Shown here in pieces: positions 1-5,759 of a DNA stretch of 7,020 nucleotides (position 1 is its first letter; each line of letters starts with the position of its first letter). A model generated the notes under the pieces. The model saw nothing but the letters and a program-made list of their open reading frames with translations, did no database searches and was not told the origin of the DNA. Origin of the DNA: Dehalococcoidia bacterium (lineage in GTDB: Bacteria > Chloroflexota > Dehalococcoidia > GIF9 > UBA5629). A program made the translations under genes and the position numbers. Location: positions 1-7,020 of the forward strand of contig QYPU01000012.1 of the NCBI GenBank assembly GCA_007280145.1, read 5' to 3'.

Positions 1-489
1 GTTGAGCTGGAGACAAAGCTGGCGAAGACCCAAAGACTGAAAGAATTGCCACGCCATGTCAATCACCTCGGCATCGAGAGCCGGGGCAGCATCACCTATC
101 GCTTCAAAGCCAAACTGGTAGTGCTGCCGGTAGCGCCCGGCCTGGGGGCGCTCATATCTAAAGATGGCAGCCAGGTAGTAAAGCTTCACCGGCTGCGGCA
201 AACTGCCTAAGCCATGCTCCAAATAGGCCCGGCATACCGGCGCTGTGCCTTCGGGCCTGAGAGCTAAGGTATTGCCACTCCGGTCCTCGAAAGTATACAT
301 CTCCTTGGTAACAATGTCAGTGCCTTCGCCTATGCTACGGGCGAAAAGCTGGAAATCCTCGAAAACAGGAGTATCAAGGCGCTGGTATCCATAAAGCCGG
401 CATAAAGCAGTTGCCCTGTCCTCAATATATCTCCAGTAGCCCTGCTCTTCAGGCAAAATATCCGAGGTGCCTCTAGGTGCTTTATACAA
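1..489 (-). CDS. hisS: Histidyl-tRNA synthetase, N-terminal part (cut by window edge)
   Basis: Class II aminoacyl-tRNA synthetase that charges tRNA-His with histidine in the cytoplasm. The minus strand reads 163 codons without a stop up to the window edge, so about 40% of a usual 410-430 aa enzyme is present. The N-terminus reads YKAPRGTSDILPEE, the classic HisRS opening. The LRPEGTAP segment lies near residues 77-84. Class II motif 2 follows at about residues 104-131, containing FRYERPQAGRYRQ and ending FGFEAIG. The start is TTG at 489: it lies immediately before the conserved YKAPRG sequence, and AAGGAGA sits about 7 nt upstream of it on the minus strand. No in-frame ATG gives the conserved N-terminus. 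A promoter-like TATAAT lies about 27 nt upstream of the start. The gene is transcribed divergently from everything else in the window and is probably unrelated housekeeping. The identification is very secure; the non-ATG start is well supported. Confidence 0.96.
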   Translation of the reverse strand, partial: MYKAPRGTSDILPEEQGYWRYIEDRATALCRLYGYQRLDTPVFEDFQLFARSIGEGTDIVTKEMYTFEDRSGNTLALRPEGTAPVCRAYLEHGLGSLPQPVKLYYLAAIFRYERPQAGRYRQHYQFGFEAIGDAAPALDAEVIDMAWQFFQSLGLRQLCLQLN

Positions 490-515
490 GGAAAATCTCC
501 TTCTCCAGAGGATAC

Positions 516-521
516 ATTATA
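516..521 (-). promoter_or_regulatory. Probable -10 element of the hisS promoter
   Basis: The minus strand reads a perfect TATAAT here, preceded by TGTG. Transcription would start near 508, leaving a leader of about 20 nt that carries the AAGGAGA ribosome site before the TTG start at 489. No good -35 hexamer lies at 17 nt, although TTGCAA occurs only 10 nt upstream. The call rests on the -10 and its position. No T-box or terminator leader fits in this short 5' UTR. Confidence 0.5.
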
Positions 522-539
522 CACACGGATTTTGCAAAG

Positions 540-1080
540 GCACTCCGAGTATGAATGAGAACTTGAAAAGGAAGGCTATCCCGGGGGAAACTTCAAAGTA
601 TTAGTAACGCAGCACCATTCGCTGCATAATCCAATGAAACGTTACGTAAGTTTAGCCCAAAACAGAGCCTCCGTATGCGATCTTTGTCTCATTGCGACCA
701 GATGCAGTTGAGATCGCTATTCAAACTCATTATCAATGACAGTATGGGCAGTATAGGCCGTGCCCAGACGATAAGTGAGGGCTTACAAGGATCACCTGAG
801 GACCAAAGCCAAACGATAGGGAACGAGGGCGAGGGTTTTGGCAACTCGCCTCGTGACCAAGGCCGGCCCAGAAATGGTTTGACCGGAGTCGCCGAAATCT
901 TGGGAATTGAACAGATGAAACTAGAAGACGCATTTACCCAAGCCGGAGGCGGAATAATGGACAGAGCCTGACAACAGAGACCATTTGACCATGAGCCTGG
1001 CTCACAAGGTGCTGAAGGTGGCACCGGATACTAATAGCTGATACTTAAATTGATGCAACACAGTGAGAAAAGTCTGGCAT
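540..1080. other. Long intergenic stretch with hairpins; no convincing gene
   Basis: About 540 bases between the divergent hisS and secreted-protein promoters. Several short open frames overlap here on both strands (for example 675-971 plus and 689-1024 minus), but none has a ribosome site, recognisable motifs or plausible protein composition. Visible structure includes a near-perfect 10-bp hairpin at 823-854, a small TGAGC/GCTCA hairpin at 992-1004, a GCAGC/GCTGC inverted repeat near 609-625 and the palindrome TTACGTAA near 643-650. The stretch could be a structured RNA gene or a decayed gene. I recognise no RNA family: the conserved signatures of RNase P RNA, tmRNA, SRP RNA and 6S were looked for and not seen. 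Confidence 0.4.
823..854. repeat. Strong inverted repeat / hairpin in the intergenic region
   Basis: The left arm ACGAG-G-GCGAG (823-833) pairs with CTCGC-CTCGT (845-854), giving 10 base pairs with one bulged G at 828 and an 11-nt loop. No run of T follows on the plus strand and no T-run follows on the minus strand, so it does not look like an intrinsic terminator. It suggests a structured transcript on one of the strands, or a remnant of a mobile sequence. Confidence 0.55.
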
Positions 1081-1092
1081 CGCTCTCAAATC

Positions 1093-1130
1093 TTAATATG
1101 ATTTTAATATCCAGATGCTATTCTTATATT
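1093..1130 (+). promoter_or_regulatory. Direct-repeat operator box 1 and -10 of the secreted-protein gene
   Basis: TTAATA (1093-1098), 5 nt, TTAATA (1104-1109); the repeat extends to TTAATAT in both halves, with an 11-bp period. A -10-like TATATT (1125-1130, 5 of 6 to TATAAT) starts 15 nt after the second half-site, so the second half-site covers the place of the -35. This is the arrangement of PhoB/PhoP-type activator boxes. The same repeat with the same 5-nt spacer precedes the response regulator gene and the adaptor operon. Binding by the regulator at 1886-2581 is inferred. Confidence 0.65.
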
Positions 1131-1159
1131 ATCTCTAGAAGAAAGGAGGTGAGACACAA

Positions 1160-1702
1160 ATGTGGCGAAGCAAGAAGTTTATTATTGTTGCGGTGTTGGC
1201 AGTTGTGCTGCTGGCCGGGAGCATCGGTGGGGTAGCACTTGCTGCTGACAATGGTGATGACAGCCAGCCCAATGCTAAATGTGGTGCTCTATTAGACAAA
1301 GTCGGTGAAATTTACAATGCGAACCCAGACAGACCCGGCGACATCGATTGCGCCCTACTGAAAGCTGCCTTTGCCCAGGCCACAAGCGAGATGCGCCCTA
1401 AAGTCATGCAAGACCGCCCCAAGATGGGACTTGAAGCCATGCAAGATTGGCTTCAGAACCTGGCACAACAAGGTAAGATAACCGAGGAACAGGCCAACGA
1501 ATATTTAGAGCGGTGGCAGTCAAGGCCAAACACGGAGCAGTTCGAGCAACAGCTAAAGGACTGGCAGCAAGCAAGGCCAGCCATACCGCCAGAGCTGAAG
1601 GAGTGGCAAGAGGCGAGGCCTGAGTTACCATTTGGATTTGGCTTCAAAGACCATGGCAGGTTCCCTGGTAAGGGTGGGCTGTGTGCCCCAGCAGGAGAAT
1701 AG
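1160..1702 (+). CDS. Small secreted protein with Trp-Gln-Arg-Pro repeats
   Basis: A 180-aa exported protein of unknown function. The start is fixed by an ideal ribosome site (GAAAGGAGGTGA) 8-10 nt before the ATG. Residues 1-29 form a signal peptide: a basic WRSKK start, a hydrophobic core at 8-27 and an ALAA cleavage area. The mature part has Cys41 and Cys64, which could form a disulfide, then a charged helical region (about 85-155). In it the segment GKITEEQANEYLERWQSRP is followed by two more copies of a W-Q-x-x-R-P type unit: Trp119, Trp135 and Trp149 each followed by an Arg-Pro. The tail is Gly/Phe-rich. Small secreted helical proteins with a similar 'K-I-T-E-E-Q-A' stretch are often seen beside two-component systems. 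CpxP and Spy are functional analogues, but I see no LTxxQ motif and claim no homology. It has its own operator box upstream and a strong terminator downstream, so it is monocistronic and could be expressed far above the kinase genes. Coding status is near certain; the role is inferred. Confidence 0.9.
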   Translation: MWRSKKFIIVAVLAVVLLAGSIGGVALAADNGDDSQPNAKCGALLDKVGEIYNANPDRPGDIDCALLKAAFAQATSEMRPKVMQDRPKMGLEAMQDWLQNLAQQGKITEEQANEYLERWQSRPNTEQFEQQLKDWQQARPAIPPELKEWQEARPELPFGFGFKDHGRFPGKGGLCAPAGE

Positions 1703-1744
1703 CTAATCAAGCTTCGGTTATACGGGGATTTATCGCACCACATC

Positions 1745-1782
1745 AAGAGAGGGAGAGAAATGTTCTCTCCCTCTCTTCTTTC
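1745..1782 (+). terminator. Intrinsic terminator after the secreted-protein gene
   Basis: A perfect 15-bp inverted repeat, AAGAGAGGGAGAGAA (1745-1759) and TTCTCTCCCTCTCTT (1763-1777), has an ATG triloop and is followed by the short pyrimidine run CTTTC. The stem is purine on one side and pyrimidine on the other. The U-tract is modest, so termination may be partial, and the hairpin could also protect the 3' end of an abundant mRNA. It separates the secreted-protein unit from the two-component operon. Confidence 0.8.
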
Positions 1783-1819
1783 AATAAATCGTTGATAGGC
1801 GCTCAAAATTTGTATCGTT

Positions 1820-1857
1820 TTAACATTTTCTTAACATTTATGTTATAAGATTATAGA
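1820..1857 (+). promoter_or_regulatory. Direct-repeat operator box 2 and -10 of the two-component operon
   Basis: TTAACA (1820-1825), 5 nt, TTAACA (1831-1836); the identical part extends to TTAACATTT in both halves, with an 11-bp period. TATAGA (1852-1857) starts 15 nt after the second half-site, the same geometry as box 1. An alternative -10, TATAAG, lies at 1844-1849. The sequence matches the known Bacillus PhoP box pattern TTAACA-N5-TTAACA. Since the downstream gene encodes an OmpR/PhoB-family regulator, autoregulation is the natural reading. Confidence 0.7.
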
Positions 1858-1885
1858 AACATGGGAATCGTTAAGGTGTCTAGAG

Positions 1886-2581
1886 ATGGCAGGTAAAAGG
1901 GTTCTGGTGGTTGACGATGATGTAAAAACGGTGGAGTTGGTCAAGCTCTACCTGAACCGGGATGGCTACAGGGTTCTGGCCGCTTATGATGGTGCTGAGG
2001 CCCTGCGCCTGGCTCGTGAGCGTCGCCCTGATCTTATCGTCCTAGACTTAATGCTACCTGGCATGGATGGCCTTGAGGTCTGCCGTACGCTTAGAGATGA
2101 GTCAGATGTACCTATAATTATGCTCACTGCTAGGACTACTGATGAGGACAAGCTGGCTGGTCTGAGTTTAGGAGCGGATGATTATGTGACCAAGCCCTTC
2201 AGTCCGCGGGAGCTGGCAGCCAGAGTCCGGGCAGTGCTGAGGCGCTTGCCGGGAGAGCGTGGTCCGGCAGAGATTAAGCGCGGCAAACTTACTTTGAACT
2301 TCCTTAAGCAGGAGGCGTCCGTTGTTGGCAGACCTCTGAATCTCACCCCCACTGAATTCAAGCTGCTGGGAGTTCTCATCAAGGAGCCGGGTAGGGTTTT
2401 CAGCCGGGCGGAACTTGTCGAAAAAGCCTTGGGCTATGATTATGAAGGCTTTGACCGCACTATAGATGTTCATATACTTAACCTGCGCCGGAAACTAGAG
2501 GTTGACCCCAAACACCCCAAGTACATAAAGACAGCATACGGAGCTGGCTACAAGTTCTCAGAGGTTCGAAGTGATACATAG
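1886..2581 (+). CDS. OmpR/PhoB-family DNA-binding response regulator
   Basis: A two-component response regulator of 231 aa, the usual full length. Receiver domain, about residues 4-118: acidic pocket Asp11/Asp12, phospho-acceptor Asp54 in LIVLDLMLPGMDG, switch Thr81 in IIMLTAR and conserved Lys103 in YVTKPF. The C-terminal winged helix, about 130-226, shows LTPTEFKLL, GRVFSRAEL, a recognition-helix region RTIDVHILNLRRKLE and the wing hairpin IKTAYGAGYKF. All residues needed for phosphorylation are present. The ATG at 1886 follows AAGGTG with a 7-nt gap. The gene overlaps the downstream kinase by 11 nt, so the two are co-transcribed and probably translationally coupled. The promoter carries a TTAACA direct repeat of the type such winged-helix proteins bind as head-to-tail dimers. 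The regulated process cannot be named from the protein alone: PhoB, PhoP, BaeR and CpxR all share this fold, and no phosphate-uptake genes are in view. Confidence 0.96.
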   Translation: MAGKRVLVVDDDVKTVELVKLYLNRDGYRVLAAYDGAEALRLARERRPDLIVLDLMLPGMDGLEVCRTLRDESDVPIIMLTARTTDEDKLAGLSLGADDYVTKPFSPRELAARVRAVLRRLPGERGPAEIKRGKLTLNFLKQEASVVGRPLNLTPTEFKLLGVLIKEPGRVFSRAELVEKALGYDYEGFDRTIDVHILNLRRKLEVDPKHPKYIKTAYGAGYKFSEVRSDT

Positions 2582-3908
2582 TTTGCGATTTCGTCTTCTA
2601 GTGGCCTTCACCCTTGTAATACTGGTTGTAGTTGGTGCTATATACCTCTTTGTCAGCCAGACTACTCAAGTTGAAGTCCGCCGGCATGTCGAACGAAGCG
2701 AGCAAGCCCGCTTTGAAAGAGTGGCATTTGAGCTGTACCATTATTACCGCGAACGGGGAGGCTGGGAGGGGATTCAACCCTATGTGGAGCAGTGGGGGAG
2801 TCTCTACGGACGACGGATAATACTGACAGACTCCTGCGGGATAGTAGTCGCTGATTCCCAAGGGGAGTTGTTAGGGCAACAATACCATCCGAGCACACCA
2901 GGTATGCGCTTCCCACCGCCGTGGGAAGGAGACAGCGTGGGGACTTTCTATATCAGTCCCGAATCATCTGCAGTTTTCCCTTCGCCGTGGAGTCTCTCTC
3001 AGGCAATAGGCCATTTCCTCCTCTGGGGCGCGCTACTGGCGGCTACCGTTGCACTAGTAATAACATATTTCCTGTCGCGTCGAATTTCAGCGCCGGTCAA
3101 GGCTCTTACTCTTGCTGCCAGACAGCTAGGGAGGGGAGATTTGTCGCAGAGGGTGCAGTCTAAGGACAAGGGTGAACTCGGAGAACTAGCCCAGGCCTTT
3201 AATGCTATGGCGGAAAACTTGAAACGAAACGAACAACTTCAACGCAATATGATAGCTGACACTGCTCACGAATTACGGACTCCTCTATCTAATCTCAAAG
3301 GTTATCTGGAGGCAATACGTGATGGCGTGGTAAGACCAGACCCAGATACCATCCGCTCCCTTGACGAAGAAGCAAATCTGCTATCACGACTGGTTGACGA
3401 CCTACAGGAACTGAGTCTGGCTGAGGCGCACGAATTGAAGCTGAATTGTCAGGCTGGGGATATAAAAAAGCTAGTCAACCAAGCGATAGCCGTGAGGCAG
3501 AACCAGGCGGCGACAAAAGGCGTATTGGTATCCGCTAAGATGCCCAAAAGGCTGCCTCAAGTAAATATTGACTCAAGGCGGATAAGTCAGGTCTTGCTCA
3601 ACCTTATCGATAACGCTATAACCCACACACTACGAGGCGGTATCATAACCATAGCTGCCAGGCAACTAGATAGTTGGGTAGAGATAAGCGTTGAAGACAC
3701 CGGCGAGGGCATCCCCGCTGAGGACCTGCCGAATGTCTTCGAGCGCTTCTACAGGGTGGACAAGTCTCGAACTCGGGCCACCGGTGGCACAGGGTTGGGA
3801 CTTGTTATTGCCAAATCATTGGTCGAGGCACACCACGGCACGATTGTGGTGGAAAGTGAACTGGGAAAAGGTAGTCGTTTCAGTTTTACGATTCCGGTGT
3901 CTGAGTGA
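2571..3908 (+). CDS. Membrane sensor histidine kinase (HAMP-HisKA-HATPase)
   Basis: A 445-aa sensor kinase and the cognate partner of the preceding regulator. It starts with GTG at 2571, inside the regulator's last codons, with GAGG about 6 nt upstream. Order: TM1 about 8-29; extracytoplasmic sensor about 30-145, which includes RIILTDSCGIVVADSQGELLG, a stretch resembling PAS/Cache-like extracellular folds; TM2 about 146-169; HAMP about 170-222; dimerisation/phosphoacceptor helix with His233 in TAHELRTPL; ATPase domain with N-box NLIDNAI (Asn348), G1 DTGEG (376-380), F-box FERFYR (390-395) and G2 GGTGLGL (405-411). It ends at about the family's usual C-terminus. All catalytic motifs are intact, so it should autophosphorylate. 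There is no cytoplasmic PAS domain, unlike many PhoR proteins, which makes a BaeS/CpxA-like envelope sensor more likely than a phosphate sensor. The periplasmic part has a Pro/Trp-rich segment just before TM2. The ligand is unknown; the neighbouring secreted protein is a candidate partner. Confidence 0.96.
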   Translation: MIHSLRFRLLVAFTLVILVVVGAIYLFVSQTTQVEVRRHVERSEQARFERVAFELYHYYRERGGWEGIQPYVEQWGSLYGRRIILTDSCGIVVADSQGELLGQQYHPSTPGMRFPPPWEGDSVGTFYISPESSAVFPSPWSLSQAIGHFLLWGALLAATVALVITYFLSRRISAPVKALTLAARQLGRGDLSQRVQSKDKGELGELAQAFNAMAENLKRNEQLQRNMIADTAHELRTPLSNLKGYLEAIRDGVVRPDPDTIRSLDEEANLLSRLVDDLQELSLAEAHELKLNCQAGDIKKLVNQAIAVRQNQAATKGVLVSAKMPKRLPQVNIDSRRISQVLLNLIDNAITHTLRGGIITIAARQLDSWVEISVEDTGEGIPAEDLPNVFERFYRVDKSRTRATGGTGLGLVIAKSLVEAHHGTIVVESELGKGSRFSFTIPVSE

Positions 3909-3916
3909 GCTTTGTA

Positions 3917-3957
3917 GTCTTAATAATGTCTTAATATTTTCCTGCTAGAGTGATACC
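3917..3957 (+). promoter_or_regulatory. Direct-repeat operator box 3 upstream of the adaptor operon
   Basis: GTCTTAATA (3917-3925) is repeated exactly at 3928-3936, giving TTAATA-N5-TTAATA with an 11-bp period, as in boxes 1 and 2. The repeat begins 8 nt after the kinase stop codon. The -10 is poor: at the same 15-nt offset only GATACC (3952-3957) is found, and TAGAGT (3946-3951) is an alternative. The promoter may therefore depend strongly on the activator. No terminator is visible between the kinase and this box, so read-through from the two-component operon into the adaptor genes is also possible. Confidence 0.6.
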
Positions 3958-4009
3958 TGTTAAACTTAATACCCGCTAAGCACTATACAAGAAGCGAAGA
4001 AAATAAGAC

Positions 4010-5755
4010 ATGACTAAAATATTCAATGGGCTATTTACCATCGTTTGCATATCTATTTTACTTATTTCGGGTATCAGCTGCGCTTCAGACTCAAACCCGC
4101 CGGAAATAAAAAACCAGGTTGTTACCGTACAGCGCGGCAATCTCGCAGTAACTGTCTCAGTAGATGGCAATCTGGTAATGCCTCAGGCATTTGATTTGCA
4201 TTTCGGTGCACCGGGCGATGTCAAGGATGTGCTGGTGGAAGAAGGGGACCACGTAAAGGCCGGGACAATACTGGCCAGGCTGGATGACACGGCACAGCGG
4301 CTGGACATCATGTCGGCCAATAATAACGTACAGACTGTATTAAGCAATCTCTACGAAACCGTGCCGCTGCTGCCCCAATTTCCAATTAATGGCCCTCATA
4401 GTGGTTCGGGGCTTGGCTATCCATTTTATTATCCCAACGCCACTGCTTGGGCATCCTTCGCCTGGGCACGGGACGAGGTTTTCAAGGCACGTGAGCTGTT
4501 CCAGACCGATAATTACACCGCAGCCGCATCTGAACTGTATGTAGCTGTTTCCGACCTGGAAGCCTGCAAAAAAATAATTGAGGACACTATATACAACCCG
4601 GTGTCAGGCTTGGGCAATATAGCGCGGTTCGCCAGCCAGGACGAAACGCTCTTCTGGGCACTGCAAGAATCATCGAGCATGTCGTTCATTTTGGAGCTGC
4701 AAAAGTTGGTTGAGCTAATCAAGCAGGGCCAGGCAGACGTGGAGAAGGTTCAAACATTAATCACTCAGGGTAATCACACGAAGTCTGGTTCCATTTTTGC
4801 AGATGTTTTAAGCCGGATGGAAGACATAAGCAGAGCACTTGCAATCAATGTCAACAGGATAAAAAAGAAAGGTAATATGACCGTTTACGGTGAGGACATA
4901 AGCTTCTATTTTTACGGGGCCGCTGAAGAAAAATTGAATGCAGCATTGAAAGGCATTGAAAAGGACGGCCTCAACTCACCTGAACTGCATGACAACCTGC
5001 GCATCGCGCAGCATTACATGGAGCTCTGCAACGCCATCTTGGGAAGCAACGAAATCGTACTGAAGCACGGTCTCTCCTTAAAAAATGAAAATCAATACAA
5101 CGTTGACCTGGAAAATGCTCTGGTGACTCTCGGGAACAAGCAGGACGACTTTCTCAAGACCGTCATACTGGCACCATTTGACGGCACGGTGGTAAGCGTG
5201 GGCGTTAAAAAGAACGACGTGCTTTCCGCTATGGACTATTCATCTACAGGGACCATCCAGCTTGTTGACACAACGGCGATCAAGTTCCAGGGACTGGTTG
5301 ACGAAATCGATATTCTAAAGGTAAAAACCGGGCAAAAGGCAATGATTTCTGTGGATGCCGTGCCCGACAAAACATTTACAGGCACGGTATCGTTCATTTC
5401 GCCCTATGGCACAACGGAGACCTCCAGTGTTGTTAAATTTGCAGTGACCATCCAGCTTGACCCCACCGATGTAGAGCTCAAGGGCAGCCTTACCGCCACA
5501 GCTGATGTTGCCATATACAATGCTGAAAATGTATTAGTGGTACCTTTATCGGCGGTTACAATTACCCCTGCGGGGTCCTTCGTAACAGTAATAAGCGGTG
5601 ACAATGGCCAGACCGAGAAAAGGCAGGTCACCCTTGGCATACAAAACTTCCAGTTCGCCGAAGTACTATCGGGACTTAAAGAGGGCGATAAAGTCATAAT
5701 TGAAGAAAAAGTAACAGGGGCGCCCGTAACAACAAAAATGCAGGTAGGTAAGTAA
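4010..5755 (+). CDS. Membrane-fusion / periplasmic adaptor protein (HlyD/MacA-like), copy 1
   Basis: A 581-aa exported adaptor of the kind that links an inner-membrane exporter (ABC MacB-like or RND) to the outside. The N-terminus is hydrophobic (about 7-22) and followed by ISGISC, so Cys24 may be lipidated, although Gly at -3 makes the lipobox weak. The first half of the lipoyl domain is at about 60-95 (PGDVKDVLVEEGDHVKAGTILARLDD). A very long, mostly helical insert follows, about 96-380. The second lipoyl half is at about 382-405 (VILAPFDGTVVSV). A beta-barrel domain then begins with IKFQGLVDEIDILKVKTGQKA, and the membrane-proximal domain reaches the C-terminus. Usual adaptors are 350-450 aa with a much shorter hairpin. 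The insert carries a motif LFQTDNYTAAASEL..DLEAC that is also found in the next gene. The start is ATG 4010, with only a weak ribosome site. A 4-nt gap to the following paralogue indicates an operon. No transporter gene is inside the window. The family call is secure; the substrate is unknown. Confidence 0.9.
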   Translation: MTKIFNGLFTIVCISILLISGISCASDSNPPEIKNQVVTVQRGNLAVTVSVDGNLVMPQAFDLHFGAPGDVKDVLVEEGDHVKAGTILARLDDTAQRLDIMSANNNVQTVLSNLYETVPLLPQFPINGPHSGSGLGYPFYYPNATAWASFAWARDEVFKARELFQTDNYTAAASELYVAVSDLEACKKIIEDTIYNPVSGLGNIARFASQDETLFWALQESSSMSFILELQKLVELIKQGQADVEKVQTLITQGNHTKSGSIFADVLSRMEDISRALAINVNRIKKKGNMTVYGEDISFYFYGAAEEKLNAALKGIEKDGLNSPELHDNLRIAQHYMELCNAILGSNEIVLKHGLSLKNENQYNVDLENALVTLGNKQDDFLKTVILAPFDGTVVSVGVKKNDVLSAMDYSSTGTIQLVDTTAIKFQGLVDEIDILKVKTGQKAMISVDAVPDKTFTGTVSFISPYGTTETSSVVKFAVTIQLDPTDVELKGSLTATADVAIYNAENVLVVPLSAVTITPAGSFVTVISGDNGQTEKRQVTLGIQNFQFAEVLSGLKEGDKVIIEEKVTGAPVTTKMQVGK

Positions 5756-5759
5756 TAAG

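Noticed and set aside
330..524. 64-codon minus-strand frame starting with ATG near the hisS start
   Set aside because: It is out of frame with hisS and its start lies at the hisS promoter; the true frame begins with TTG at 489 and shows class II synthetase motifs.
675..971. 98-codon plus-strand open frame and overlapping minus-strand frames at 689-1024 and 733-933
   Set aside because: No ribosome site before the starts (the 675 start is preceded by GAGCCTCCGT only), no recognisable domain, no signal peptide or membrane segment, and all frames are similarly open, which fits low stop density rather than coding.
1009..1030. T-box riboswitch suggested by GGTGGCACCG
   Set aside because: The downstream gene is a secreted protein with its own promoter after this point; there is no specifier stem, no terminator hairpin with a T-run, and the hisS gene is on the other strand with a leader of about 20 nt.
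1050..1235. 61-codon frame overlapping the start of the secreted-protein gene
   Set aside because: Out of frame with the signal-peptide protein, spans the operator and -10, and has no ribosome site.
1886..3908. Naming the two-component pair PhoB/PhoR because of the Pho-box-like repeats
   Set aside because: No pst, phoU or phosphatase genes are visible, the kinase lacks a PAS domain, and 11-bp direct repeats are general for OmpR-family regulators.
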